A stretch of DNA of 64,000 nt from Galactobacter caseinivorans (GCF_003640665.1 NZ_QQXL01000003.1:310001-374000), one strand, 5' to 3'; positions 9,850 to 19,219 are shown, counted from the stretch's first letter. The notes: a model not told the origin generated them from the sequence alone. Made by a program: numbers and translations.

Positions 9850-10680
9850 TCAGAGCGAGCGCAGGACCGAGACGACCTTGCCCATGACCGTGGCGTGATC
9901 GCCGAGGATGGGCTCGTATTGCGAGTTCTGCGGCAGCAACCAGGTGTGGCCGTCGCGCTGGCGGAAGGTCTTCACCGTCGCCTCGTCGTCCAGCAGCGCG
10001 GCGACGATGTCCCCGTTGATGGCGTTGTTCTGACGGCGCACCACCACCCAGTCGCCGTCGCAGATCGCTGCGTCAATCATGGAGTCTCCGGCGACGCGAA
10101 GCATGAACAGCTCGCCGTGCCCCACCAGCTGGCGCGGGAGCGACATGACATCCTCCACCTCCTGATCCGCCAGGATGGGCCCGCCAGCCGCGATGCGTCC
10201 CACGAGCGGAACCAACGCAGAGTCCGTGGCGGTCGCCGTGGGTTCGGGGAACTGCGGGGGCTCCGGTGAGTCCCGTGTGGAGCCGGTGCGGGTCGCCTTG
10301 GCGCGGGTTGAGTCGGAGAGGGAGGAAGCGGTCTGGCCGGACTGGATCTGAGCGGGCCGGCCGTGGCCGGATGCCGCAGAGGAAGAGCGCGAGGAGCCAG
10401 CGGTCTTGGTCAGTGGCAGGAGCACCTCAATGGCGCGGGGGAGTCGCGGATCGCGGCGCACGTACCCCAGCCGCTCCAGCTGCGTCAGCTGGTGCGTCAC
10501 GGAGCTGAGTGACTTGAGGCCAACGGCCTCTCCCATCTCACGCATGGTGGGCGGGTAGCCGTGTTTCTCGATGGAGTCCTGGATGGACTCCAGGATCTGG
10601 CGCTGGCGCGTGGTCAGCGACTTGCGCTGAGGGGCGGATTCCGGCGCGGTGTCCCTGACTTTTTTGCTGGTGGGGCTCAC
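9850..10680 (-). CDS. lexA: SOS repressor LexA
   Basis: Represses DNA-damage genes until RecA-stimulated self-cleavage. The winged-helix domain (residues about 18-90) begins [17 protein letters not shown] and contains YPPTMREMG and [11 protein letters not shown]. The S24 protease domain has the cleavage site Ala-Gly in RIAAGGPI (about 165-166), the nucleophile Ser about 200 in GDSM and the general-base Lys about 237 in ATVKTF. Between them residues about 95-155 are a Ser/Thr/Pro-rich linker, making the protein 276 residues against roughly 200-240 in most species. An SOS box lies in the divergent promoter region. Confidence 0.96.
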   Translation of the reverse strand: MSPTSKKVRDTAPESAPQRKSLTTRQRQILESIQDSIEKHGYPPTMREMGEAVGLKSLSSVTHQLTQLERLGYVRRDPRLPRAIEVLLPLTKTAGSSRSSSAASGHGRPAQIQSGQTASSLSDSTRAKATRTGSTRDSPEPPQFPEPTATATDSALVPLVGRIAAGGPILADQEVEDVMSLPRQLVGHGELFMLRVAGDSMIDAAICDGDWVVVRRQNNAINGDIVAALLDDEATVKTFRQRDGHTWLLPQNSQYEPILGDHATVMGKVVSVLRSL

Positions 10681-10864
10681 GCGCTGCTCCTTGCTCTGGG
10701 TGACCTGCGCCCGGGTCCGAGCGATGTGTCAGGGGTGGGCACTTCTATTGGTTGTGTCACCTCTTGCCCTTCACCGTAGGGCAAAAGGAGGCACTCTTCA
10801 AAGATTTGTTCGAACGTGTCTCGACAGACTTCGAAGATCCGTGCTAGAAATGGTGCATCGGGTT

Positions 10865-10880
10865 TCGAAGAAATGTTCGA
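10865..10880. promoter_or_regulatory. SOS box (LexA operator)
   Basis: TCGAAGAAATGTTCGA matches the actinobacterial LexA operator TCGAAC-N4-GTTCGA at 11 of the 12 fixed positions. It lies in the lexA/LysM divergent region, 44 bases before the LysM start. Further TTCGAA cores at 10809, 10829 and 10910 suggest extra, weaker sites. Confidence 0.75.
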
Positions 10881-10923
10881 ACAGCTCGGCTCGGACTCGA
10901 ACCCCGTTCGAAAGGTGGACACC

Positions 10924-11277
10924 ATGTCGCAAATCGCACTCTCAGTTCCCGCAGCATCCTTCCAGCGCATCACGCTCACGCGTCGCGGTCGGCTCGTTCT
11001 TCTCGTGACCCCGCTGGTGCTCCTGGCCACGCTGGCCCTCTTCGTGATCGGCGGCTTCCTGCAGCCGGCCAACGCCTCGTCCTCTGTCTCGGGCCCCGGC
11101 GCCTCCCTTGAGGAGGTCACCGTGATGGAGGGTGACACCCTGTGGGGGCTTGCCCGCCAGTACGCACCCCAGCGTGACGCTCGCGACGTGGTGGCAGAGA
11201 TCGGGGAGCTCAACTCCCTCTCGGGTCCGCTGCAGGCGGGCCAAACCCTCACCGTCCCCTCCGCCGGAGGACGCTGA
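10924..11277 (+). CDS. LysM-domain membrane protein, probable SOS-induced cell-division inhibitor
   Basis: 117 residues: a short cytoplasmic N-terminus, one membrane segment (about residues 20-42) and an extracellular LysM domain (about 60-110, VTVMEGDTLWGLARQYAP... LQAGQTLTVP) that binds peptidoglycan. The ATG at 10924 has AAAGGTGG upstream; an earlier in-frame start at 10816 would cross the SOS box and is rejected. A small LysM protein divergent from lexA is conserved in actinomycetes; mycobacterial Rv2719c at this position is damage-induced and affects division. The same role is inferred here from position, topology and the SOS box. Confidence 0.85.
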   Translation: MSQIALSVPAASFQRITLTRRGRLVLLVTPLVLLATLALFVIGGFLQPANASSSVSGPGASLEEVTVMEGDTLWGLARQYAPQRDARDVVAEIGELNSLSGPLQAGQTLTVPSAGGR

Positions 11278-11287
11278 CCCATAATCC

Positions 11288-11349
11288 CGGTTCCTCGCCG
11301 GGGGTGCTGCTGGCACACGTCACCCCGTGCCTGCCCCGGCGAGGAACCG
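11288..11349. terminator. long perfect hairpin after the LysM gene
   Basis: Sixteen bases at 11288-11303 are the exact reverse complement of 11334-11349, and GGCAC/GTGCC (11312-11316 with 11327-11331) forms an inner stem. It lies between the LysM stop and hisC and probably ends LysM transcription, though no T-run follows. Confidence 0.6.
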
Positions 11350-11444
11350 AATCCCTCATGGCCCCGGCCCCAAGATGCCCCGCGTACCGAGCACGCGGCG
11401 TCATGGAGGCCGGGGCTTTGTCGTCCCGAGAATAGACTGTTGCG

Positions 11445-12569
11445 GTGAGCCAAGATCGCCTGGAGAAACTCAACCAACTGCCGCTGCGAGAGAATCTGCG
11501 CGGCATTTCGCCCTACGGTGCGCCGCAGATCAACGTGCCCATCCAGCTCAACGTCAACGAGAACACGCATCCCATGCCCCAGGTCGTGGTGGAGGCCATC
11601 ACGGAGGCGGTTCGTGAGGCGGCGTCCGGGCTGAACCGCTACCCTGACCGGGAGTTTGTGGCCCTGCGTCAGGACCTGGCCAGGTACCTGGGTCATGGCC
11701 TCGAAGAAGAGAACCTCTGGGCGGCCAACGGTTCAAATGAGGTACTCCAACAGATTCTTCAGGCCTTTGGAGGGCCCGGCCGCTCGCTGCTCAGCTTCCC
11801 GCCCACCTACTCCATGTACCCCCTGCTGGCCTCCGGCACCACGACCGATTACCTGGCCGGCTACCGGGACGCGGACTACTCGCTCTCAGCGGAGTCCGCC
11901 TCGCAGCAGGTTCGCGAGCACGCCCCCAGCGTCGTGTTCCTGTGCTCGCCCAACAACCCCACGGGCACCGCCCTTGACCTGGACGTGGTGCGCGCCGTGT
12001 ATGAGGCGGGGGAGTCAAGCAACACCATGGTCGTGGTGGATGAGGCCTACGCGGAGTTTGCCTTGGAGGGCACCGAGTCCGCGCTGACGCTCTTGCCAGG
12101 CCGGCAACGGTTGATCATCACGCGAACCATGTCCAAGGCCTTCGCCTTGGCCGGAGCGCGCCTCGGTTATCTCGCGGCGGCCCCGGAGGTGGTGGACGCG
12201 CTGCGCCTAGTCCGCCTGCCGTACCACCTCTCCGCCGTCACTCAGGCCACCGCCCGTGCCGCGCTGGCCCACTCGGGGGCTTTGCTGGAGAACGTGGAGG
12301 ACATCAAGCGCCAGCGCGATCGGATCGTCGTGGAGCTGCGGGCCATGGGGCTGGTGCCGGCCGTCTCGGATTCAAACTTCGTGACCTTTGGTGGCCTGCG
12401 GCAGCCGCACGCGGTCTTTGAGGCGTTGTTAGAAGGCGGCGTGATCATCCGCGACAACGGCCTGCCCGGCCACCTGCGCGTCACGGCCGGCACCGAGGCA
12501 GAGAACACCGCCTTCTTGGATGGCCTGAGGGCCTACCTCGCGGCGCATCCTGACGCCCTCACGGCCTAG
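11445..12569 (+). CDS. hisC: histidinol-phosphate aminotransferase HisC
   Basis: PLP-dependent class I/II aminotransferase converting imidazole-acetol phosphate to histidinol phosphate. Visible landmarks are the NVNENTHPMP substrate region, SPNNPTGTALD (PLP-binding Asn), VVVDEAYAEF, and the PLP lysine in TMSKAFALAGARLGY (about residue 231). 374 residues is normal. GTG start at 11445. It opens the histidine cluster, but hisD and hisG are not seen upstream, where the LysM gene sits instead. Confidence 0.95.
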   Translation: MSQDRLEKLNQLPLRENLRGISPYGAPQINVPIQLNVNENTHPMPQVVVEAITEAVREAASGLNRYPDREFVALRQDLARYLGHGLEEENLWAANGSNEVLQQILQAFGGPGRSLLSFPPTYSMYPLLASGTTTDYLAGYRDADYSLSAESASQQVREHAPSVVFLCSPNNPTGTALDLDVVRAVYEAGESSNTMVVVDEAYAEFALEGTESALTLLPGRQRLIITRTMSKAFALAGARLGYLAAAPEVVDALRLVRLPYHLSAVTQATARAALAHSGALLENVEDIKRQRDRIVVELRAMGLVPAVSDSNFVTFGGLRQPHAVFEALLEGGVIIRDNGLPGHLRVTAGTEAENTAFLDGLRAYLAAHPDALTA

Positions 12570-12661
12570 ACTTGTTCCCGTGGCGGGCGCCGCCTGATGA
12601 CTTGGCGGAGCGCGCACCACACCATCGCACTACTTGACCCCAGACGGGAGCATGTCCCCAA

Positions 12662-13282
12662 ATGCCCGCCGAACTTATCTCTGGCCGCAAGGCCCGGATG
12701 GAACGCGCCACGAGTGAATCAAGCGTCCTCGTCGAGGTAGACCTCGATGGCACGGGCCAGAGCCAGATCAGCACCTCGGTGCCGTTCTACGATCACATGC
12801 TCACGGCGCTGGCCAAGCACTCGCTGATGGACCTCACGGTCACCTCGACGGGGGACACCCACATCGATGTGCACCACACCGTGGAGGACACGGCGATCGC
12901 CTTGGGAGAGGCGTTGCGCGTTGCGCTGGGAGACAAGCGGGGCATCCGCCGCTTTGGTGAGGCCACCGTTCCGTTGGATGAGTCCCTGGCCCGCGCCGTG
13001 GTGGACATCTCCGGGCGCCCGTTCTTGGTACACGAGGGCGAGCCGGAGGGGCAGCAGTACCACCTCATCGGTGGTCATTTCACGGGGTCCATGACCCGTC
13101 ACGTTTTTGAGGCCATCGCGTTCCACGCCGGGATCTGCCTCCACATCGACGTGCTGCGCGGCAGGGACCCGCACCACATCGTGGAGTCCCAGTTCAAGGC
13201 GCTGGCTCGCGCCCTGCGTGAGGCAGTGGAATTGGATCCGCGCATGGCGGGGCAGATTCCCTCCACCAAGGGCGCGCTCTGA
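12662..13282 (+). CDS. hisB: imidazoleglycerol-phosphate dehydratase HisB
   Basis: Manganese enzyme dehydrating imidazole glycerol phosphate. The two metal-binding HH-containing motifs, [15 protein letters not shown] near residue 70 and [17 protein letters not shown] near 170, are both present. It is the monofunctional actinobacterial form (206 residues, no phosphatase domain). It follows hisC after 92 bases and its stop overlaps the hisH start (TGATG). Confidence 0.96.
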   Translation: MPAELISGRKARMERATSESSVLVEVDLDGTGQSQISTSVPFYDHMLTALAKHSLMDLTVTSTGDTHIDVHHTVEDTAIALGEALRVALGDKRGIRRFGEATVPLDESLARAVVDISGRPFLVHEGEPEGQQYHLIGGHFTGSMTRHVFEAIAFHAGICLHIDVLRGRDPHHIVESQFKALARALREAVELDPRMAGQIPSTKGAL

Positions 13283-13929
13283 TGAGCGCGAGCCCGGGTG
13301 GGCCCAAGATCACTGTCCTGGATTACGGGGCAGGCAATGTGCGCTCCGCTGTGCGTGCCTTGGAGCACGTGGGTGCTCAGGTCACGCTGTCCGGGTCCAC
13401 TGAGGACATTCGCGAGGCGGATGGTCTGTTTGTGCCCGGCGTGGGCGCCTACCAGGCGGTCATGGACGCGTTGCGTTCCTCCGGCGCACTGCGCCACATC
13501 GGCTACCGCATCGCAGGCGGCCGCCCGGTGATGGGCGTCTGCGTGGGTCATCAGGTCATGTTCGAGGCCGGGGTGGAGCACGGGGTGCGCACGGAGGGCC
13601 TGGGCGAGTGGCCCGGTGTGGTGGAAAAACTTCACGCAGACGTGGTGCCGCACATGGGCTGGAACACCGTCACGCCCCCGGAGGGCAGCAGGCTCTTTCA
13701 GGGCATTGAGGACGAGCGCTTCTACTTTGTTCACTCCTACGGCGTCCTGAAGTGGGATTTTGATGTCACACAGCCGCTCATGGTCCCGCCGCAGGTGACG
13801 TGGGCCAAGCACGGCGAGCCGTTCATAGCCGCGGTGGAGAACGGCCCGCTGACCGCGGTGCAGTTCCACCCGGAGAAGTCCGGCGAGGCCGGGGCACAGC
13901 TACTGCGCAATTGGATGGAGACCTTTTAA
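13282..13929 (+). CDS. hisH: imidazole glycerol phosphate synthase, glutaminase subunit HisH
   Basis: Class I glutamine amidotransferase that feeds ammonia to HisF. The nucleophile Cys is in [11 protein letters not shown] (about residue 90) and the His-Glu pair is in [12 protein letters not shown] near the C-terminus; the oxyanion-hole region is [12 protein letters not shown]. Length 215 is normal. Its TAA stop overlaps the start of the next small gene by one base. The partner hisF is not in this window. Confidence 0.95.
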   Translation: MSASPGGPKITVLDYGAGNVRSAVRALEHVGAQVTLSGSTEDIREADGLFVPGVGAYQAVMDALRSSGALRHIGYRIAGGRPVMGVCVGHQVMFEAGVEHGVRTEGLGEWPGVVEKLHADVVPHMGWNTVTPPEGSRLFQGIEDERFYFVHSYGVLKWDFDVTQPLMVPPQVTWAKHGEPFIAAVENGPLTAVQFHPEKSGEAGAQLLRNWMETF

Positions 13930-14081
13930 TGCCAACGATTCTGCTGATGGCCCTCGGTGGCGTGCTGATCGGGGGAACGTGGTCCCTGCACAAGCAGGGC
14001 AAGCCCCGCATCGCGGTGGTGATCTGCGCCATCCTGGCCGTGATGTCCCTGGTCGCTGCCTGGGCCGTCACCTACGTCTGA
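13929..14081 (+). CDS. small two-helix membrane protein in the his operon
   Basis: A 50-residue protein whose ATG overlaps the hisH stop. Two hydrophobic segments (about residues 3-16, LLMALGGVLIGGTW, and 27-48, IAVVICAILAVMSLVAAWAV) flank a basic loop (KQGKPR). The overlapping start and clean membrane topology support a real gene; small membrane proteins at this point of the his cluster are also seen in Arthrobacter relatives. Function unknown. Confidence 0.65.
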   Translation: MPTILLMALGGVLIGGTWSLHKQGKPRIAVVICAILAVMSLVAAWAVTYV

Positions 14082-14158
14082 CTTAGCGCGCAGCCCCAAC
14101 CGTCGCCTGAGGCGACGCACCCCACCCCCCCCACAGACCCTGAGGACACCCCAAGATC

Positions 14159-14905
14159 ATGAGCCAGAGCACCGGCGCTGAGCGCCTCGTCCTGTTCCCC
14201 GCCGTCGACATCGCCAACGGCCAGGCCGTGCGCTTGGTCCAGGGCGAGGCCGGATCGGAGAAGGGCTACGGCGATCCGTTTGACGCCGCCCGGAACTGGA
14301 TGGAGGCCGGCGCGGAGTGGATCCATGTGGTGGACCTGGATGCGGCCTTTGGGCGCGGTTCCAACGCCGAGGTCCTGCGCCGCGTGGCGCAGGAGTTGGA
14401 ACTCAAAGTGGAGCTCTCCGGCGGCATTCGCGATGATGAGTCGCTGGCGCGTGCGGCCGAGTGGGGCGCTTCCCGAGTCAACATCGGCACGGCGGCCCTG
14501 GAGAACCCGGAGTGGACCGCCCGTGCCATCGAACAGTACGGCGATCTCATCGCCGTGGGCCTCGACGTGCGCGGCACCACCCTGTCCGGCCACGGTTGGA
14601 CCAAAGACGGCGGCGAACTCTGGGACGTGCTCGCGCGCCTGGAGGAGGCCGGCTGCGCCCGCTACGTTGTCACGGACGTGACCAAGGACGGCACCCTGAC
14701 CGGTCCCAATGTGGAGCTCCTGGCCCAGATCGCCGAGCGCATTTCCAAGCCCGTGATCGCCTCAGGCGGCATCTCCGGGCTCCAGGATCTCGAGGCGCTG
14801 CGTGCCTTGGTGCCGCAGGGCATCGAGGGGGCCATCGTGGGCAAGGCGCTCTATGAGGGGCGTTTCACGTTGGCGCAGGCGCTCGATGTGGCTGGACGGC
14901 CATGA
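14159..14905 (+). CDS. priA: bifunctional HisA/TrpF isomerase PriA
   Basis: A (beta/alpha)8 barrel isomerising ProFAR in histidine synthesis; in actinomycetes this protein usually also does the TrpF (phosphoribosylanthranilate isomerase) step of tryptophan synthesis. The first catalytic Asp is in [11 protein letters not shown] and the second in [15 protein letters not shown]; phosphate-binding loops are ELSGGIRDD and IASGGISGL. Length 248 is typical of PriA. Dual function is inferred from lineage, not demonstrated. ATGA overlap with the next gene. Confidence 0.92.
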   Translation: MSQSTGAERLVLFPAVDIANGQAVRLVQGEAGSEKGYGDPFDAARNWMEAGAEWIHVVDLDAAFGRGSNAEVLRRVAQELELKVELSGGIRDDESLARAAEWGASRVNIGTAALENPEWTARAIEQYGDLIAVGLDVRGTTLSGHGWTKDGGELWDVLARLEEAGCARYVVTDVTKDGTLTGPNVELLAQIAERISKPVIASGGISGLQDLEALRALVPQGIEGAIVGKALYEGRFTLAQALDVAGRP

Positions 14906-15810
14906 GCGAGCAGCAGCATCAGCATCCGGAACAGCCGCAGCCCGGACACGCTCCCAAGAAGGAGCTTCCCGAGCACATTAAGGCGGCGCTGTTGCGCGGA
15001 GCCGGCGGCGCCACTGATTCGGCGGGTCAGGACTGGGAGGGGCGTGACCTCTCCGGCGGGGGTAACCCGTTGCACCAGCACGACGGCGATGACGGGCGGG
15101 CCAATCCAATCCTCGAGCTGGCGCTGGAGGGCCTCTACGCCGGCATGAACGGCGAGGAGGCCGTGATTGAGGCGCTGGCGGACGCGCGCATCTTTGTGCC
15201 CGTGGTGGCCCAGAGCGGCGAGAGCGTCATGGGTGAGCATGGTGTTCTTGAGGACAAGGAGGCGGATATGGCCCTGGTCATGATTTCCGCCCCGGACGGG
15301 CGCTCCGCCCTGCCGATTTTCTCTGCCGTGGAGCACCTCACGAACTGGCACCCGCAGGCCCGCCCCGTGGCCGTCTATGCCCCGCGGGCGGCGCTCTCTG
15401 CCGTGGCGGAGGAGGCCCAGCTGTTGGTCATTGACCCGGGCGCGGAGATCACCTTTGTGGTGCGCCGCCCCGCCATGTGGGCACTGGCCCAGCAGCGAAG
15501 CTGGGTTCCCAGCTATCGCGACGAGTCACTGGTGGCGCCGTTGCAGGCCATTGCTGATGCCATGGAAGAGGTCTCGGGCTTGGTGCTTGAGCCGGGTCCG
15601 GGCGTCGCGAGCCGCGCGCGCGACGGGCGCACGTTGCCCGGCGGCGGGCACGGCCCGGAGCTTGGCCTCACGGTTGTTTTGGAGAACGCAGTGCCCGACG
15701 ACGCTGTGCCTGAGGTCCTGGGGCGCGTCCAGGAGGCGCTGGCTGGGGTACAGGCCCTGCGTGAGTCGGCGGATTCCCTCACGATCGGATTGCGCAAGGT
15801 GGGTCAGTGA
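14902..15810 (+). CDS. SseB family protein
   Basis: 302 residues. The central region (about 70-180, with [26 protein letters not shown] and [20 protein letters not shown]) matches the SseB N-terminal domain family, of unknown biochemical function. A disordered, His/Gln-rich N-terminus ([14 protein letters not shown]) precedes it. It overlaps both neighbours by four bases, so it is made together with PriA and the MFS transporter. Confidence 0.8.
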   Translation: MSEQQHQHPEQPQPGHAPKKELPEHIKAALLRGAGGATDSAGQDWEGRDLSGGGNPLHQHDGDDGRANPILELALEGLYAGMNGEEAVIEALADARIFVPVVAQSGESVMGEHGVLEDKEADMALVMISAPDGRSALPIFSAVEHLTNWHPQARPVAVYAPRAALSAVAEEAQLLVIDPGAEITFVVRRPAMWALAQQRSWVPSYRDESLVAPLQAIADAMEEVSGLVLEPGPGVASRARDGRTLPGGGHGPELGLTVVLENAVPDDAVPEVLGRVQEALAGVQALRESADSLTIGLRKVGQ

Positions 15811-17105
15811 GCGCCAAGGGTTCGGAGCCCGGCGCCTTCCGCCGCTACGGTCAGGTCTTCCGGCGCCCCCATGTGGCGCCGTTGTTGATGGTGGGTTTCC
15901 TGGGGCGCCTGCCGCACTCGGTGACGGCAGTGCTGATCACCCTGCACGTCTCCCACACGCTCAATCTTCCCTATTGGCAGGCGGGGCTTGCCGCCGCGCT
16001 GCTGACCATCGGCCTCGCCATCGGTTCGCCGTGGCGTGGGCGCCGCATCGACACCGTGGGGCTGCGCCGCGCCGTGGTGCCCTCGATTGTGGTGGAGGCC
16101 CTGACCTGGGGCCTCGCGCCGTATGCCAGCTACGAGGTGCTGCTTCTGCTGCTCTTTGTGGCGGGGCTCTTTGCCCTTCCAGTGTTCACGATTGTGCGCC
16201 AGTCCCTTGGCGTGATGATGACCGGGCCGGATCGGCGCACGGCGTATTCGCTTGATTCGATGATCACCGAGATCGTGTTCATCATTGCCCCGGGTGGCGC
16301 TGCCGTGCTGGCCGCGACACTGGGGTCCAGGGTCGCTATGACGGCGGTAGGTGCACTGGTGGTGGTCGCCGGTGTGGCCCTGCTGATTTCCAACCCGCCG
16401 ACCCGCTCGTCCCAGCTGCCCAGCGCTCCCCGCCAACCGGTGGGGGAGCTGGAGAGCCCAGCGCATCAGAGCGATGCGGCCTCCGTGGTGCCAGTCGTGA
16501 CCGGTGCCATCCCGGTGATTAAGCCCGGCCAGCAGCGCGAAAAGCGCTTCTCCTGGGTCAGCGCCGGGGTCATTGCCATGCTGATCATGGCCGCAGGAGC
16601 GGGCATAGCGCTAGCAGGCACCGAGGTCAGCGTCGTGGCGTTCTCGGAGCACTCCGGAGACTCGGCGGGCGGGCTGTGGTGGGCCTATGGCATCTGGTCC
16701 GCTGCCTCGCTGGTGGGTGGCTTCTTCTACGGCGCGCAGTCGCGGCGTTTTGACCCACTCAAGATCATCACCGTGCTCGGCGTGGCGCTGATCCCTGCGG
16801 CCTTTGCCCCGGACATGTTCTGGCTGGGCATCTTGCTGGTGGCCTCTGGCTTCTTCGTGGCCCCGCTCATGACCGCCGCCTCGGAGCGCCTCACGGAGTC
16901 GGTGGCCGAGCGCCACCGCGGCGAGGCCATGGGGTGGTACGGCTCTGCTATGACCGCTGGCACGGCCCTTGGGACGCCGCTGGTCGGTGTCGTGATCGAC
17001 GTCGCGGGGCCGGCAGCGGCGTTCCTCGCCTTGGCAGGCGTGGCCATGGCGACCGGCCTGGGAACCATGGGCCTGAGGAGCCTGCGCCGCAGGCGGATGG
17101 CCTAA
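15807..17105 (+). CDS. MFS transporter
   Basis: 432 residues with about twelve hydrophobic segments in two halves separated by a hydrophilic loop near residues 205-245 (SQLPSAPRQPVGELES and following). The second half has a conserved-type GxxxxP-rich repeat (VAERHRGEAMGWYGSAMTAGTALGTPLVG). An efflux-type drug or metabolite transporter is likely; the substrate is unknown. GTG start overlapping the SseB-like stop. Confidence 0.85.
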   Translation: MSAKGSEPGAFRRYGQVFRRPHVAPLLMVGFLGRLPHSVTAVLITLHVSHTLNLPYWQAGLAAALLTIGLAIGSPWRGRRIDTVGLRRAVVPSIVVEALTWGLAPYASYEVLLLLLFVAGLFALPVFTIVRQSLGVMMTGPDRRTAYSLDSMITEIVFIIAPGGAAVLAATLGSRVAMTAVGALVVVAGVALLISNPPTRSSQLPSAPRQPVGELESPAHQSDAASVVPVVTGAIPVIKPGQQREKRFSWVSAGVIAMLIMAAGAGIALAGTEVSVVAFSEHSGDSAGGLWWAYGIWSAASLVGGFFYGAQSRRFDPLKIITVLGVALIPAAFAPDMFWLGILLVASGFFVAPLMTAASERLTESVAERHRGEAMGWYGSAMTAGTALGTPLVGVVIDVAGPAAAFLALAGVAMATGLGTMGLRSLRRRRMA

Positions 17106-17191
17106 CTGCTGGCGGGTAGCCCAGCTGTAGCCAAGCTGCAGTGATCGACCGGCTCCGCCGGCTCACCTCACCGCCGGATCACGTCACTGCG

Positions 17192-17231
17192 CTGTCTCGA
17201 TCAACCGGCATGCGCCGGTTGATCGAGACAG
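17192..17231. repeat. perfect 18-bp inverted repeat (hairpin) downstream of the MFS gene
   Basis: Arms at 17192-17209 and 17214-17231 are exact reverse complements with a 4-base loop. It could end MFS transcription or be a member of a dispersed hairpin repeat; part of the arm sequence (GATCGAG-CAGGT) recurs just after it. Confidence 0.6.
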
Positions 17232-17272
17232 GTGATCGAGGCAGGTCAACTACATCGCGGTCCGGCCAGGTG

Positions 17273-17302
17273 ACCGGCGGATTAGTTACCGGCGGATTAG
17301 TT
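17273..17302. repeat. 15-bp tandem duplication at the end of the DUF1844 gene
   Basis: ACCGGCGGATTAGTT occurs twice head to tail; the second copy contains the stop codon of the gene read on the minus strand. Probably a recent slippage duplication. Confidence 0.7.
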
Positions 17303-17674
17303 AACGGGACCGGTGAACTTCTCTCCCGGGCCCTGGCCCGGGGCGTCCGGGATCAGGCTTGCCTCGCGGAAGGCGAGCTGCAGCGAGCGCAGTCCGTCTC
17401 GCAGGGGAGCGGCGTGCTGGCTGCCGATCTCCGGTGCGCCGGCCGTGATGAGGCCAGCGAGGGCGGTGATCAGCTTGCGGGCCTCGTCCAGGTCCTTGAG
17501 CTCAGCGGCGTCGGGGCCGTCTGCCAGTCCGCACTTCACGGCGGCGGCGCTCATCAGGTGCACGGCGGTGGTGGTGATGACCTCCACGGCGGCTACCTCG
17601 GCGATGTCGCGGGCCTGACGCGCGGAGGGATCCTCGAAGGAGTGGTGGTCGTGGTTGGTGGGGGGAGTGCTCAT
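17297..17674 (-). CDS. DUF1844 domain protein
   Basis: 125 residues. The helical core (about residues 28-105: AEVAAVEVITTTAVHLMSAAAVKCGL, followed by LKDLDEARKLITALAGLI) matches the DUF1844 family, found beside infC in many actinomycetes. Function is unknown. It is divergent from the infC operon. The N-terminus is polar and His-rich; the C-terminal ten residues are variable. Confidence 0.85.
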   Translation of the reverse strand: MSTPPTNHDHHSFEDPSARQARDIAEVAAVEVITTTAVHLMSAAAVKCGLADGPDAAELKDLDEARKLITALAGLITAGAPEIGSQHAAPLRDGLRSLQLAFREASLIPDAPGQGPGEKFTGPVN

Positions 17675-17847
17675 GGGTTAAGCTTGTCATAGACCGTCTC
17701 GTGATCGGTTCCTGATGACTGCCTCGTGGCAGTGAGAAGGGGCACGGATACGAGTCCCAAGCGGAGGCCATCTCCCACCCGCAGTTGCCCACGGGCATCC
17801 GGGTTCTCGGTCCGGATGCTGAGTTATCTCGCATCTGGTTCCGCGGT

Positions 17848-17884
17848 GGCCCCTGCTTCTTGAAGCCGGGGCCTTTCTCGTTTT
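17848..17884 (+). promoter_or_regulatory. attenuator-like hairpin in the infC-rpmI-rplT leader
   Basis: GGCCCC (17848-17853) pairs with GGGGCC (17868-17873), an inner GCTTC/GAAGC stem stacks inside, and TTTCTCGTTTT follows: an intrinsic terminator shape, 64 bases before the infC start. Leader attenuation of this operon by L20 is known in Firmicutes; the equivalent role here is inference. Confidence 0.6.
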
Positions 17885-17937
17885 CACGGGTTCACCTGCT
17901 CTCCAAGCAGGTCATCATCTTCTTCAAGGAGTTCAAC

Positions 17938-19128
17938 ATTAGCGACGCACGCATTAACGGCCATATCCGCGTCCCAGAGGTGCGGCTGGTCGGTCCCAAC
18001 GGTGAACAGGTTGGGATCGTCCGTATTGAGGACGCCCTCCGTCTGGCGCAGGAGTCTGACCTCGACCTCGTCGAGGTTGCCCCGAGCGCCAAGCCGCCGG
18101 TGTGCAAGCTGATGGACTTCGGCAAGTACAAGTACGAGACGGCGCAGAAGGCTCGCGAGTCCCGCAAGAACCAGACGAACACGGTCCTCAAGGAGGTCCG
18201 CTTCCGCCTGAAGATCGACAGCCACGACTACGACACCAAGATGAAGAACGCTCTGAAGTTCCTCTCCCAGGGTGACAAGGTCAAGGCCATGATCCAGTTC
18301 CGCGGCCGCGAGCAGCAGCGCCCGGAGTTTGGCATCCGCCTGCTCCAGAAGTTTGCCGCTGACGTTGCCGAGGTGGGCGCAGTGGAGTCCGCTCCCCGCC
18401 AGGATGGCCGCAACATGGTCATGGTCATCGGCCCGCTGCGCACCAAGGCTGACGCCAAGGCCGCGGCCCGCCGCGAAGCCAAGGCTGATGTGGATGGCAC
18501 TGAGTCCTCCGAGCGTCGCCGCGAGCGTCAGCAGCGCGTTGATACTTCCGAGGCAGTCGAGGTCACCAATTCGGTGGCAGCGGCCATGCCTGAGGAGCTG
18601 AAGGCACTGGCTGCCGAGGTGGCAAACCAGCCGCAGTTCGGCATTCGCGAGACCCCCGCTGAGGCCCCGGCTCCGGTGGAGACCCGCTCGGAGCGTCCGG
18701 CCTCGGCCACGCGTTCCTCCGCACCGCGCTCTTCGGCACCGCGCAGCACCTCTGGCACCAGCCGGAGCTCGGCACCGCGCAGCACCTCGGGTACCAGCAG
18801 CGCTTCCGCCCCGCGGACCAGCGCTCCTGCGGCCTCAGCGCCCAAGGCACCGGTCAAGCCGGCCACGGCAGCCAAGCCGGAAGGTGCCTCCGCTCCCGCG
18901 GCGGCAGCCAAGCCGGCCTCGGCAGCCAAGCCGGCTTCGGCGCCGAAGCCTGCCACGGCGGCCAAGCCCGCCGCAGCAGCGGCACCCAAGCCCGCGGCAT
19001 CGGCCCCCAAGCCGACCGCCACACCCAAGCCCACCGCGGCCCCCAAGCCAGCGGCGTCGCCCAAGCCAGCACCTAAGCCGAAGGCAGCCACTAAGCCGGC
19101 CAGCCCCAAGCCCAGCTCGAGCGACTGA
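17938..19128 (+). CDS. infC: translation initiation factor IF-3 with long Ala/Pro/Lys tail
   Basis: IF-3 prevents subunit joining and checks start-codon pairing. I place the start at the ATT at 17938: AAGGAG lies six bases upstream, the protein then begins at the conserved [15 protein letters not shown] region, and a rare AUU start is the hallmark of infC autoregulation. The N-domain (about 1-75), linker and C-domain (about 85-170, [14 protein letters not shown]... [11 protein letters not shown]) are complete. After about residue 185 comes a 200-residue low-complexity tail of Ser/Ala and then Lys-Pro-Ala repeats, doubling the usual length to 396. Followed by rpmI. Confidence 0.95.
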   Translation: MSDARINGHIRVPEVRLVGPNGEQVGIVRIEDALRLAQESDLDLVEVAPSAKPPVCKLMDFGKYKYETAQKARESRKNQTNTVLKEVRFRLKIDSHDYDTKMKNALKFLSQGDKVKAMIQFRGREQQRPEFGIRLLQKFAADVAEVGAVESAPRQDGRNMVMVIGPLRTKADAKAAARREAKADVDGTESSERRRERQQRVDTSEAVEVTNSVAAAMPEELKALAAEVANQPQFGIRETPAEAPAPVETRSERPASATRSSAPRSSAPRSTSGTSRSSAPRSTSGTSSASAPRTSAPAASAPKAPVKPATAAKPEGASAPAAAAKPASAAKPASAPKPATAAKPAAAAAPKPAASAPKPTATPKPTAAPKPAASPKPAPKPKAATKPASPKPSSSD

Positions 19129-19219
19129 CACACAGGACAAACCGGCCTTGACGGCCGGGGACAGCACTCGGACCGCCCCCTAAGGCGGCTCCCGGGAGAA
19201 CGTACAAGGAGAAGGCATC

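Noticed and set aside
10816-10923. In-frame upstream extension of the LysM gene
   Set aside because: It would run through the SOS box, and ATG 10924 has a good ribosome-binding site.
17785-17937. Upstream extension of infC to a GTG at 17785
   Set aside because: It contains the attenuator hairpin; IF-3 homology begins at the ATT.
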